DNA from: Desmodus rotundus
Lineage: Eukaryota; Chordata; Mammalia; Chiroptera; Phyllostomidae
Direction: 5' to 3'
Assembly: GCF_022682495.2 (NCBI RefSeq)
Contig: NC_071394.1
Location: 29,732,470 to 29,796,469 of the forward strand
DNA: 64,000 nucleotides
Below the pieces are notes generated by a model. It saw only the letters and a list, made by a program, of their open reading frames with translations. It made no database searches and had not been told where the DNA came from. The position numbers and the translations under genes were made by a program. This document shows positions 37,779-48,661 of this stretch, piece by piece (within the stretch, counting starts at the first letter, position 1; each line of letters opens with the position of its first letter).

Positions 37779-38568
37779 TATTACTGGTAGAAGTGGGGCT
37801 CTTGTGGTACCTAAAGGAAAAGAATTTCCTGGGACCTGCATGGGAGGATGTGGCTCTGTGGTATGATTTACTGATGTTGTAAAATTAAGTGGGTTCCCCT
37901 CCTGGCTTCCCAGTGTCCCATCTCTGTCTGTCTCGGCTTGGAGAACATCTAACTATGTCTTCAGTATGGCCTGGGTGAAGGCCATGGCCCAGAGCTTATG
38001 CTCCATGTCGAAGCCCAGTCCAGTCCAGCATCCAGCTAGCATAGCGCATTTCCAGCTGTAGTCCATTGCTGTGCTTTGGTATTCAAGACCCTTCCTGGGG
38101 GCCATGGAGAGAACAAGTGTGTGTACTGTGTGAATGCAGGTCACCAGGGCGACAGAGAGAGCTTCTTTGTCCCTCTGGGATTATAGTAGTTTGGGATTGG
38201 AATGAACCACATGCTTTCTCAAAATGACCAATCAACTTCCTAACTTTTGTATGCTTCTAATAGGCCCACCTCCTAACCAATCCCTTCTTTCTCCAGGCTA
38301 GACTGACAGGCCTCTTCGGTTCAGCACCTCCCCCATGCCATTTTGACTTCTACTGTGCACATGCCTGCCTTTTCCTGCTCCCACCGCCAATCTTCTACTG
38401 GGAGAGGAGGGGAAGAATGTTACTCCGCTTGGTGCAGAAATGCTGTAATCCCCTGGAGTGTGAAGGTGTAGCTTCCTGGCTAGCAAGCAAACAGGATTAT
38501 GCTTCCCGGCTTATTAAACTCAATGTCTAATTCCCTTTGCTCTCTTTTCTAGCTAAATACTGCTGGCA
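37779..38568 (-). mobile_element. Solo LTR of endogenous retrovirus, minus strand
   Basis: Reverse complemented, it runs parallel to the LTRs at 42456-43174 and 57358-58276. It has 'gacattgagtttaataagc' near the start, 'gtgcacagtagaagtcaaaa' in U3, 'ggcctgtcagtctagcctgg', then 'cttaattttacaacatcag' and 'cccatgcaggtcccaggaa' near the end. Its length is about 790 bp. The ends are TGCC..AATA rather than a clean TG..CA, and no convincing 4-bp target duplication is seen. No internal retroviral genes flank it, so it is a solo LTR. Confidence 0.8.
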
Positions 38569-39139
38569 CCACAAGTTCTACAGAAATGGGGGAACATGGA
38601 ATGAAATGTGTAGGCAAGAAAAAAATTCAGTACATATGAAACAGGGAGAATTCCCCAAACCACCAAAATATTTTGAAATGCAGGCCAGGCAGAGAAGAGT
38701 TAAAATCCTTTAAACCTGTTCTCTAGGCTAATATAATGAATGCAAGCTATGAGAGAAAAGCTGGTCAGGTGGAGACAGCTGTCCATGGCTTAGCCTAACA
38801 GGATATACTGAACAAGACTTGGAGTTAGGTCCCTGGGCTTCGGAAAAAGACCTCAGCTCTTCACCCCCTCCCCCCTTCTCCACAGCAGCATTCTCAAAAA
38901 CGCCTATGCCATTTAATTAAATGGTAGGTCCATGAAAAGTAGTGTAGACTTAAAACTGTGAACTACTGCATAAAAATATACAATTACTTTTTTAAATTAT
39001 GTACAAACTAGGTGATAATTATACTAATAATAAGGTTCCCTATAAAAATTCACATGTTTTAAAAATCTGCAATCCTCAAATCTTATGAGTGGGCATAACC
39101 ATCTCTAAACCCATGCATTTATTCTTAAAAAGGAACTGC

Positions 39140-39330
39140 AAAGTTTCTTGGGGATATGGCACTGTGCTAAGTGCTGTGGGGACACTCAGATGAATGAGAA
39201 ACGGGCGCTGCCCTTGAGGAGCTCAGCACAAGCTTGTGGGGAGGAATATAATAAAGACAAATAGCAATAGTGCGAAGCAGCGTGTGCTAAGTGCCGTAAG
39301 AGAAATTCAAGGCACTCCAGGAGCTCGGGA
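39140..39330 (+). mobile_element. L2 LINE fragment
   Basis: It contains 'ggcactgtgctaagtgctgt', 'gcgctgcccttgaggagctc', 'aaatagcaatagtgcgaagc' and 'gtgctaagtgccgtaagaga' in the expected L2 order. Confidence 0.65.
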
Positions 39331-39749
39331 AAGGAAGAGTGATTACCAGAATAAACAGAGAAAACAGCACAGAGGCAGCAGCATTTTACGTGGTTCGTAA
39401 GGAATGAGTATAAGTCCGTTAAGTGGAGGTTACAATTGAGAGGAGGACAGTCTGTAAGCAGGAAGGGCAGGAGCTGAGGAACAATGATGGGAACCCCCAG
39501 TGCTCCGAGTGGAATGGTATGGTGACTGAGGCAGAGTTGTCAAAGATAGTTGAACAAGCTCCTTGATCCCTCTTCAGTACATCGGGAGTATGAGGCTAAC
39601 TTTGCATCATAAAGTCACTTTGCTGATGGGTAAGCCATGTCTGGTTAGCCCAAAGCAAGGAACATTGTGGCACAACCTTAAACCTAAATGGAAAGGAAAT
39701 AGGAAACATATTTTTCTAAAATGAACTGAGCAAGAAGTAAGATCCTGGC

Positions 39750-39900
39750 CAGAGCATAAAATCAGAAGACCTGGGTTTGAGTCCAAGTTCATCCAGCCAG
39801 CTATCCCACCTCCCATAACTGACTCACACTTTTGCTTCCTCCCATGCAAAATACAAATGGTAAGTCCTCCGCCCAGTAAGGCTGTTTGCTGATCTGATGA
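39750..39900 (+). repeat. MIR SINE fragment
   Basis: It contains 'agaagacctgggtttgagtc', 'ttgcttcctcccatgcaaaa' and a degenerate 'ctgatgagatggatgtg' block. The orientation is plus. Confidence 0.6.
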
Positions 39901-39904
39901 GATG

Positions 39905-41320
39905 GATGTGAATTAGGACCTTCCTATCTCATTGCAAAGCTCTTTCAAAAAAAAAATTAAAATATTTTTTAAATTTTATTTTTATATACAAGTAACACAT
40001 AGAGAATGTCATGATAAAAAACTCAAGTGATATAGTGAGTGTCCCAGCAAAGGGAGCCCTAGGCTTAGGCTGAAGTAGGTACCAGGGATGCCGGAGCAGG
40101 GAAATGGGAACGAAGAGGGCGGCATTGAGACTGCCGAGCCGCTGGACCCAAGCAAGTGAAAGCACAGGCAGCTGGACTTGCTGTTCACTTAACCCTACAC
40201 ACCTCCTTAGCCAGAGTCAGCTCGAACTAGTTTAAATCAAAACTTGCAACATAAAAATTCCTAAGTGATACCTGGTTTAAAAAACACTTATTTTGGTTAG
40301 ATTCCATGACATTCCCTTAATAAATATGAAGATATTAATATGGCCCTACCTCATTTCCTTTATTACCCCCATGGCTTTTCTTAATAGCTCAGTCAATCAA
40401 TACTGAACTATCAACTATACAATTATCTAAATTATATAAAACAGAATTTAGCAGATTGGAATTTTTTTTAGGTTAAAGAACAAATGCAAGATATATGCAC
40501 ACATTTATACATTATAGGAAACTCGTTTGCCATTAGCCATAAAAATGTTTGAAGCTCTAAAGAAAATATTAACCTGCAGTAAAGGATTCTATCGTATGAC
40601 TAATTAAAATCAATCTTCCTTTGATCCCAGGCAGACCACAAGATTTTCAAACTGTAACATACTGCACTGGCACGCTTACAACTTAAAAGCCAAATAATGT
40701 TTCCCACTCAATGAATATCTAACATGTCAGACTACACAGCTATTTCTCAAATGCCTTACCTCCTGAATCTCTGACAACCTAAGTTTTCCTTCCTCTTCCT
40801 CCCCACCTTCCCCTAATAACTGATTCTCTGTACATGTTCCCCCCTTCTAACCAAAGTAGCAACAAAATTTATCCAAACCAGGGCACTTTTGAGAGTGAAA
40901 AGGAGAAGCTGTTAAAAATTAAGCCAGCAAAGCAGGTATTAAAAACAAACAAACACACAAAAACTAGGACATATGTAACCCTACTTACAACTATTATTCT
41001 GGGTAAAAAGAAAAATCTATTAACTGACATAAGAGGAGGGAAACTGCATCTTTAGTAAGTTGAACTAGTAAGTAGACATTCAGACCATCCCCAGCACTGA
41101 CCTCCCATCCCTGAACTATGCACCAGGAAGGGAAGCTGCCCCACTTCCCCAATCGTTTCTTTCCTCCTCTCTGGCAAAGTCCAGGTCAGCATGTACTGGG
41201 GTAATGCCTGGATTCCTCGGGGCCACTGGAAAAAGCTTAAGGGCTTGTTTGTTCTCTGCTGTAAACTGAAGACCATCCTTCACTGCTAAAGAGGCACTAA
41301 GAACCTTCAATTAAGTAGGC
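39905..41320. other. AT-rich unique noncoding sequence
   Basis: No gene or clear repeat. The frames at 40834-41310 overlap on both strands and look fortuitous. Confidence 0.35.
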
Positions 41321-41329
41321 ATTAGCAAT

Positions 41330-41440
41330 GTCAGCTTCAACTTCATCCTCATCCAAAACATTCATTAAATATGGTTTACTGTGCTGGGTGCTACAAAGGT
41401 CACCGTGTATAGCTCACATCCTCTATGAATTTGTAGTCCA
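41330..41440 (+). mobile_element. L2 LINE fragment
   Basis: It contains 'acattcattaaatatggttt', 'actgtgctgggtgctacaaa' and 'tctatgaatttgtagtcc', an L2-like order. The fragment is short. Confidence 0.5.
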
Positions 41441-41894
41441 AGAAGAAAAATGACGTGGCATGGGCCTAAAATGGGAGAAACTCACACATCAACTAGGGAA
41501 TTTAAAAGTGAAGGCCAAGAAAGAAGAGCAGAGCTGGATTTGGGAACAGAGCATAAAGCAAACTGGTTAAAGGAGAAGCTGGTTAAAGTGAGCCCAAGGC
41601 ACCTACTTGGGGATGCAGCAAAGAGGCAGCACTTCACCTGGGGGTAGAAGGCACAAGTGGGAATTACAGAGAGAACCATTTCAGGTCCCTTTTCGCGGTC
41701 TATTCTGGTTTATGTAAGTTTAGAACCAAGGCCTTCTTAACCATAACTTTAACCTCGGGTTCCCCATCGCAGCGGCATCACCCCCTCAACTCTCATTGGC
41801 CTGTGAGCTCCCTTCAACCTGGGGCTTTTGTGTTGGTCACTGGACTCTAATTGGCACCCCCCAAACAGGTGAACAATAAATACCTTTTATAACT

Positions 41895-41977
41895 CATAAA
41901 ACAACACAAAACTTGCCATCTTATCCATTTTTAGGTATACAGCTCAGATTATAAAGTATATTCACAAGGCTCTACAA
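41895..41977 (-). mobile_element. L1M 3' end, part 1 of a split copy
   Basis: Antisense L1M: 'cataaaacaacacaaaactt', 'gccatcttatccatttttag', 'gtatattcacaaggctctac'. The copy continues at 43175 after two hAT elements and an LTR. Confidence 0.75.
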
Positions 41978-42446
41978 CAGTGATTTCTAACTGGTGTTCT
42001 GCCAGAATACAACAGCTGACTATCTAGTCAGGGGCACTGACCTCTTTTCCCTCAGGCCACAGGTGGCAAACACAGGGCCCGTGGGCTGAATCTGGCCCTC
42101 CACCTTGTTTTATCCAGCCCAGCACCTCGTTTCTACCCAGCGACAGCACCGAGCTCTCGTGTAACTGTTAAGGACTAGTTACATGTAGATAGTCCTAAAA
42201 TTACATTCGGCCCTTTGAAGGCAATCGCGAGGCTGACGTGGCCCCCAGTGAAAAGGAATTTGACACCCCTGCCTTAGACTGTCAAATTAAAAACCCACAA
42301 CAGCCAAGCCAACAATAGTTCGGTATGAATGAGGCAAATTTATATATATTTTTTTTGGTCAGATGGGCAACGTGTATTCTGGTGTGCTGCTGAATTTTAG
42401 TAATTGGTTTACGTGTGCCATGAGATGACAAGGTTGAAATTCACTG
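41978..42446. mobile_element. Outer hAT DNA transposon
   Basis: The left end CAGTGATTTCTAACTGGTGT pairs with the right end, which reverse complemented starts CAGTGAATTTCAACCTTGTC. Imperfect 8-bp duplications flank it: ctctacaa at 41970-41977 and ttctatag at 42447-42454, as expected for the hAT superfamily. The right arm has 'attctggtgtgctgctgaatttt' and 'acgtgtgccatgagatgaca'. It has no transposase and contains a second, later hAT. Confidence 0.8.
42058..42271. mobile_element. Inner nonautonomous hAT element
   Basis: The left end CACAGGTGGCAAACA pairs with the right end, which reverse complemented reads CAGGGGTGTCAAATT. The 8-bp duplications cctcaggc (42050-42057) and ccttagac (42272-42279) match at 6 of 8 positions. 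The interior carries 'ggcccgtgggctgaatctggc' and 'aattacattcggccctttga', a short hAT type that I also associate with bats. It sits wholly inside the outer element. Confidence 0.85.
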
Positions 42447-42455
42447 TTCTATAGC

Positions 42456-43174
42456 TGTTACCACAGGTAGTTAACAATTATTAATAAGAAAAAGGAGCAA
42501 AGGAAATTTTCAACCTTAGACATTGAGCTTAATAAACTGGGAGCATGAGCCTGTTTGCTTCACACCCCAGGGGATTAACACTCCCATCCCCAGTCCAGCA
42601 CAGGATTGTGGGGTGAGGCAAGGGGAGGTGCTTGACCAAAGAGGCCTGTCAGTCTAACTAGAAGGTGTGGACACATCCAAAGCCTGCAAAAGCTTGGGAA
42701 GTTGATTGATTCTTTTGAAAAAACACCTACTTCATCCAAACGCAAACTAATATAACCCCAGGGGAACAAAGAATCTCCCTCTCTCTCTGTGACCCACACT
42801 CACCCCATTTGCTTGTGTGCTCTCTCTTGCCTGCACACTCGCCCCGTTCATTCACACACGCTCTCTTGTCCTGGCCAGCAGCATGCATCCCTGGGGGACC
42901 AACAGCTACCAGTGCCCACAGCAGACTGTGGGACTCCAAAAGCACCAAGGTTTAACATGAAGCAGAAACTCTGGACCTTAAATTTTGTTTTGGTCTTGCT
43001 GAAAGACTCAGGTAGACTTTTTCCATGGCTGGATGGAGGGAGATGGGACATTGGAAACCAAGGGGCAGATTTCTACCTGAATAAACCATCTTGTCACACC
43101 ACAGTCTCCCGTGTGTGGGTCCTTGGAATGCTTTCCTTGTGATCCTGTGGAAAAGCTTAATTTCACCGACAACA
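42456..43174 (+). mobile_element. Solo LTR of endogenous retrovirus
   Basis: It starts TGTTACCACAGGTAG and ends ..ACCGACAACA, giving TG..CA ends. Near-matching 4-bp duplications flank it: tagc at 42452-42455 and taac at 43175-43178. The polyadenylation signal AATAAA is at 43080-43085. Landmarks shared with the provirus LTRs include 'gacattgagcttaataaac', 'ggaccttaaattttgttttgg', 'gactttttccatggctgga' and 'gggtccttggaatgctttcc'. Its length is 719 bp. L1M sequence resumes directly after it, so no internal viral sequence is present. Confidence 0.85.
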
Positions 43175-43455
43175 TAACCATCTCCGCCATCAGTCTCCAG
43201 AACTCTTACCATCTTGTAAAACTGAAAATTTGTGTCCATTTATCCTCTTCCTCCAGCCTCTGGCAACCACCCTTTCACTTTCTGTCCCTGAATTGACTAA
43301 TCTGGGTATTCACATAACTAGAATCATACAATACCTTTTTATGACTGGCTTATTTCACTTAATGTTCTCAGGGTTCAGCCATGTTGTAACATGTCAGAAT
43401 TTCCTTCCTTTCTGAGGCTTGATAATATTCCATTCCATGTACCTATTACTTAATT
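43175..43455 (-). mobile_element. L1M 3' end, part 2 of the split copy
   Basis: Antisense L1M resuming from 41977: 'cagtctccagaactcttacc', 'ttctgtccctgaattgact', 'atgactggcttatttcactt', 'gccatgttgtaacatgtcag' and 'ttgataatattccattccat'. Confidence 0.85.
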
Positions 43456-43459
43456 GTTT

Positions 43460-44420
43460 TTCCAAATTATATGCCTTTTGAATCAATGCAATAGCTATTC
43501 CTCAGGGACTAGAACCCAATCTTTGCAAATTAGAGAGAATGTCATATCTCTTTCTTCGACTATAATATTTAAAATTTCTTACAAAAACCTAAATGAACTG
43601 GCAATTTAAATAAATACAAATCAGGTGAAAAAATGGTTTCCTGAGGCTCTTCTATTTCCTGCCACTTCAGGATAACGCATGACTCAATAGCTCACTCGGT
43701 CTGTGTGAACTGAGATTTTTCTGGTAATCTTCTTGCTTTCATCAGCTGATATTTTAACACTTCTGTTGCAGGGCAGAGCTAAAACCCGTTTTCATGAAGG
43801 TCCAGAGGAGAACCTTTTCACCTGGAAAGAGGAAGCCACTACAGCATGAATAAACATTGTTAAATATTTTCAAATCCTGACTTCCATATGCCACAGAAGT
43901 TTAAAAAAAGAAGCATTGGGGGAGGGGCCCCTGAGCAGCCACTGTCCCCACAAGGGTGACCTCCCAAGATGGGCAGATGAGCACTGCAAGGCCCCAATGA
44001 GAGCTACTGTGTAGGTTCCTATAGTCTTCAAGTTACTGCCACTGTACCTGCAGCGACTTCCCCTTTCCTTCCTCCCTCCCCCTTGAGATTCTGAGTAGAA
44101 GACCAAAATGCATAATCGCAAGTGCTTTTCACAATGAACACTACACTACTTTCCTCCTCCTTGGAACTTCTCGGTGCCTTCATCTAATCATCTTAATAAA
44201 GCTAAATAGAATGACTTGTTTGAAAAGCATTTCTTCTGTCAAACCTTCCTGTCAATAAGGCCCCAGTTCCCAACCAATGTAAGTGGATTAGAGCTGCTTC
44301 AGTCAATTTCTACCATATGATGTCCTAAGGGTAGGAAAGAGTTAAATCATACCTTAATCCAGAAATGACACTTTAGAAAATTGGAAAACCTGGGCAGAGG
44401 AGTGACCCACAAGACTAAGA
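43460..44420. other. Unique noncoding sequence
   Basis: No gene or repeat recognised. The minus-strand frame at 43870-44121 has no recognisable protein. Confidence 0.35.
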
Positions 44421-44496
44421 ATGTTACTAAGAATGTAACATTCTTAATGTTACTAAGAATGTAACATTCTTAATGTTACTAAGAAATGTTACTAAG
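44421..44496. repeat. Tandem repeat of a palindromic 26-bp unit
   Basis: Two perfect 26-bp copies (44421-44446, 44447-44472) are followed by 13- and 11-bp partial copies (44473-44485, 44486-44496). Each full unit contributes to the perfect palindrome TAAGAATGTAACATTCTTA, so the array can form hairpins. Confidence 0.95.
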
Positions 44497-44959
44497 CCAA
44501 GAAAACTGAAAAAATGTGAGTAGAGTTGAATGCATTGCATGAATATCCAATTAAACTCAGGTCATATTGGTTTTCAGTCACTAACAAGTGGTCAGAAAAT
44601 CAGACCAGGAAACTTAAAAAGGATCAGGAATCACTCTTCACATTTCCTTTGGCCCCTGTGGTGTAGTGCTAGGCAAATACCTACTATACTTAATATACAT
44701 TGATTTAGAGTTTGATGGTTACTGGACTACAAGCAATCATGCAAGACTGTTGTTTCTTTTTCCTTCTTAACATACATCAGTAACTTTTTAAAAAAATGTA
44801 CAAACTCAACCAGAAAGTGAGAGTCGACATATCATGAATACACAAATACTTAAATACTTTACCAGGTATGTAACCCTGCAAAGCACAAAATCTAGTCAAA
44901 GAAAAACTAAGTGCCCAAAAGTGTTTGAAGAAAATACTTTCATATCATCTCTTTCACTT

Positions 44960-45015
44960 AGATGTGTTTCATCTTTGACAACATGGGAGATGTGTTTCAT
45001 CTTTGACAACATGGG
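44960..45015. repeat. 28-bp perfect tandem duplication
   Basis: Two identical 28-bp units, 44960-44987 and 44988-45015, each containing 'gtttcatctttgacaacatg'. The perfect identity suggests a recent local duplication. It lies in an open frame of 128 codons (44834-45220) that I do not recognise and think is fortuitous. Confidence 0.95.
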
Positions 45016-45717
45016 AGATAAAGGATCTTCCTCTAATGTCACTGTAGACACTCTGATGGCTCATGTAGGCACAGACACAAGAAATCCTACGGTCAGTGCT
45101 GCTTACTTTGAGATAAAGCCAGGCCCTGCTTTGTCCCTTTATTTAAAAGGAAAACCAGAAAATGATTACAGCCTAAATTTGGTCTTTTATCCAAAACTTC
45201 TATTTTGCTTACTTTCTTGAGGCACAAACACATACATGTTAAAGAAGAACATCCTAATGCTGTTTGGGCTTCAAACCCCAAAGACAGCTCAACCTGCAAC
45301 AGCCTCTCATCTCCCAGGGGTAACCCAAATTGATGGCACCCAGATGTACAAAGTCAATGCCGTGGCCAGCGGACTGGCAAGGCTGACTCAGCTGGGGACG
45401 GTACGGGCCCAGCTGGCCGTCTGTTCTAACTGAGCTCAGGGCAAATGAATTTCTTTAGCAATTTCTCTACACAGTGTGAAGGCTTGATTGAAGGCTTGAT
45501 ATTCTTAATATCTCATTCACAGTTCAGCTAAGAAGATCCTTCTGAAACATCTGAGCATGGGTGGCCATGGCAACTGCCCTTCCTTCAACTTTTAGCAATT
45601 AAGAAACTCAGTGGAATTTCTATACTTTTCACACACAATAGAATTTGAGGCAGAAACCACATTATATAACACAATTTAAAGGTCCTGGAAGCAATGGAAT
45701 AAAAATACCTATATTTG

Positions 45718-45944
45718 GCCTTGACCTGTATGGCTCAGCTGGTTGGGCATCGTCCTGCAAAGCGATAGGTCGCCAGTTCGATTCCCAGTGAGGTCAGGGC
45801 ACAGGCCTGGGTTGTGGGTTCAGTCCCCAGTAGGGGGGCATCCAAGAGATAACAGATCGATGTTGCTCTCTCACTTCAATGTTTTTCTCCCTATCTTTTT
45901 TCCTCTCTTCCTCTCCCTCTAAAAATAAATAAAATAAATCTCAA
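45718..45944 (+). mobile_element. VES SINE, long copy
   Basis: It begins GGCCTTGACCTGTATGGCTC. It keeps an A-box region (tggctcagctggttgg) and a B box very close to the RNA polymerase III consensus (agttcgattcc). The 'cacaggcctgggttgtggg' and 'tccccagtaggggggc' blocks and a CT-rich, A-rich tail follow. 17-bp target duplications differ at two positions: aaaaatacctatatttg at 45701-45717 and aaaaatacccacatttg at 45945-45961. Confidence 0.95.
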
Positions 45945-45961
45945 AAAAATACCCACATTTG

Positions 45962-48154
45962 CTTTATGAAGATTCAACATTGGACTCTGACAAGCTTTAG
46001 TCAATTCAGCTTAAACAGAAAAAAATTCCCCCAAAGTAACATTTACAGCAAAGCTTTTTTACTGTTTTCAGTATCTTTAGTATGAAATATTTAATAAATA
46101 TTTGTTTAAAAAGTGCATTTGTATTTTTTGATGTATTTTACATCCACTATGTTATTTTTAATAATACAAAGCTGACTTCCAGGAACGGAAGCCCCATATA
46201 TAACAACGTAAGCTTTACATTCAACATGGCCCACGGGAAATACGAGTTGGTGTTAGGGCCATGCTTCAAGATTAAATGTTCAAGAACCAATTAGGCCAAC
46301 GTCAGGAGTCACTTGTAAATAAAAAGATTTTAAAGACAAAGCTCACAGATATTTTTAAGTGTGTTAGCCCTTAAGGAGTGGGAAAATAATCTTTTTTCTC
46401 TTTCTTAAGTTACCCATAAAATTCATGGCTATAGTAATAGTTCCACTACAAAAACCTGGGCTCATTATAATAGCATTTGAAACCAATACAACATAATCAG
46501 GATATCTCAAAGCAAAAATCTTTCAGAAGAAAATTTACTAATTTCTTGTAACTTCCCTGAATGCCTCAAGCCACGGATTTCTACATTCTATGGCAATCTT
46601 TTGACATGACACCACCTCATTCCTGCCTGCCTTGCAATCTTCCCCAACAGAGAACCCCATCAGCCCTAAAGAGTGCTCCACCGTATACTCGTCATTAAGA
46701 AAACTGTTTTCAGAATTTCCTGAGGACTTTGTGACAGCTCTGCGATACTCGGGCACTGTGACGTCCTGTAACTTCAGGATGGGGATCTCAAGCAGCCCAA
46801 GAAGCTTCTAGAATATAGTTAAGAGTTCAAATTCCAAGGAGCTTAAAATAAGGCTTATTTTTCTCTTATCTTAAAAAAAAAAAATCACAACTACCAGAGC
46901 CACTAGCCCTCTCTCTTACTCTGGACCACTTACACACTGTTCTGATAATGAGGAAAAAGCTCACTGTCACAGTACGGTGTTTTGAGCCCCTTAAAAATTT
47001 ATCAAAATGTCATAATAATTTTTAAGTTCTACCATTTTGCATCACAGTGCCCCCCCAAAGGTACTGACAGTACCCCAATATTAGCAGGCATTCTGTCAGA
47101 CATGACACAGAGGGAGCCTTCGTTATTGTGTAACGATAGAAGATTGGCTAGTTGACTAGCTATTTTGTTAAAGCCTGCCACTGTCAGCTTGGACTGGCTA
47201 CAGAAGGTTCTGGTAAAAATTCATCAGTGAGGGACCTAAGGTCAGATAAACTTTTCCAACTACGCACAGCCAGATTTCCAGTACACTGGCCAACAGCAGC
47301 CTCTGTAAACCTCGCAGAGGGAGAGCACACAGTCCTGAGAAAGAGGCCGGAGGCCAGGCTTCCTTCCCCACTGGGCACATCTTCCTATTTCTCAAAACAC
47401 CCACAGGATACAGCACAAGCTCCAGCAGGCTGGGATGGTGCCTGTGTCACTCGCTGCTGTGCCACCAGCACCTAAAACCCTGGCAGGCACTCGCAAGGCA
47501 CCCAGTAAATATAGTGATGACCCCCATCCAGCAGGCACTCACGGAACAGCATGAGCCACAGCAACAACCTCTCCTCGGGAGCCCCCAGGCCAGGCGCACC
47601 CTCACTTGGGCTGAGCCGCGCAGACCCCCTCCGTCTCTCAGGAGGGGGATAAGAGAAGAAACAAAAGGAAGAAAAACAGATGCTGGGATAAGCCATCCTA
47701 TTTTCAAATTTCTCACCCATAAATTAAATTCTTGGAGGGGCAAGTCCATATGACCTGATTACTTCGGTACTTCCGTGGACATTTCCAGAAATGTTCCTGG
47801 TTGACAAACACAAACATTCCTATTTGCATTTTTTCTTTCAACATCGTGAGTTTGAGTTGCATGAAAAAGCCATTTCTATGTTTCATAAAACTGCCTAGTG
47901 TACACTTCCTTGGTGAAGGGCTGTCTTTTTATACTGTGCTGACCTCCCGAATCAAAGGGATCCGTGCCTGTGCCCTGACCTCACAGAATCCCCCACCAGC
48001 TGTCAGGCTCTCCTTCCAACCCGCTGGCCTTTTCTTTTGAAGGTAGTCAAATCGGGCTCGGAAGTACCTGGGAAGCCTCTCTTACTCCCCTCAGCATTCC
48101 TAAGGCCAGAGTATCCTGCTGGGGAAGTAAATGTTGCAACAGTGTAAGAGTCAC
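45962..48154. other. Unique noncoding sequence
   Basis: No repeat recognised apart from a short poly-A. The GC-richer part at 47150-47760 has overlapping frames on both strands, but no frame shows recognisable protein features. Confidence 0.35.
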
Positions 48155-48661
48155 AAGCCTGCCAGATATAAAAATAAGGGATGCTCAGTTAAATTGGAAC
48201 GTCAAATAATGAATACTTTTTAATGCAGTGGACCCCTGAACAACACAGGTTAGAACTGCACAGGTCCGCTTATACATGGATTTCTTTTTCAATAAATGCC
48301 GTAAATGGATTTTCTCTTATGATTTTAATAACATTTTCTTTTCTCTAGCTTACTTTAAGAATACAGTGTTTGATACATATAACATACAAAATCCGAGTTA
48401 ATCGACTGTGTATGCTATTGGTAAGGCTTCTGGTCAACTCTTGGCTTTTACTTAAGTTTTGGGGGAGTTAAAGTTATGTGCAGATTTTGGAGGGGTGGGG
48501 TGGGGAAGGCAGATCAGCTCCCTTAACCCCAGCACTGTTCAAAGGTCACCTGTATAAATTTGTCCCAACTAGTGCATGGGACATACTTAGGCTACAAAAA
48601 AACAGTGTGTATCTCAAATTGCATTTTAAATGGGCGTCCTGTATGGCATCTGGCAACCCTA
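48155..48661. mobile_element. Foldback DNA element interrupted by MER2
   Basis: The left arm is 'gcctgccagatataaaaata' followed by 'agggatgctcagttaaattg'. The right arm is 'ttttaaatgggcgtcctgta' followed by 'tggcatctggcaaccct'. The arms are imperfect inverted repeats of about 40 bp. The family is a common ancient mammalian palindromic DNA repeat whose name I am not certain of. A MER2 copy splits it. Confidence 0.6.
48225..48552 (+). mobile_element. MER2 (TcMar-Tigger) element
   Basis: It starts CAGTGGACCCCTGAACAACA, continues 'gttagaactgcacaggtccg' and 'cttatacatggatttctt', and ends 'ccccagcactgttcaaaggt' plus 'cacctg'. The terminal inverted repeats are recognisable (CAGT-GACCC). It is nonautonomous. 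Confidence 0.85.

Noticed and set aside
44421..44496. CRISPR array
   Set aside because: Repeats are directly adjacent without spacers, in vertebrate DNA. It is a tandem satellite.
45718..45790. tRNA gene, from the A and B boxes
   Set aside because: The boxes belong to a VES SINE with target duplications and a tail. The sequence does not fold into a complete tRNA with a paired acceptor stem.
47152..47753. Gene suggested by several overlapping frames
   Set aside because: Open on both strands due to higher GC. No conserved protein or splice pattern recognised.
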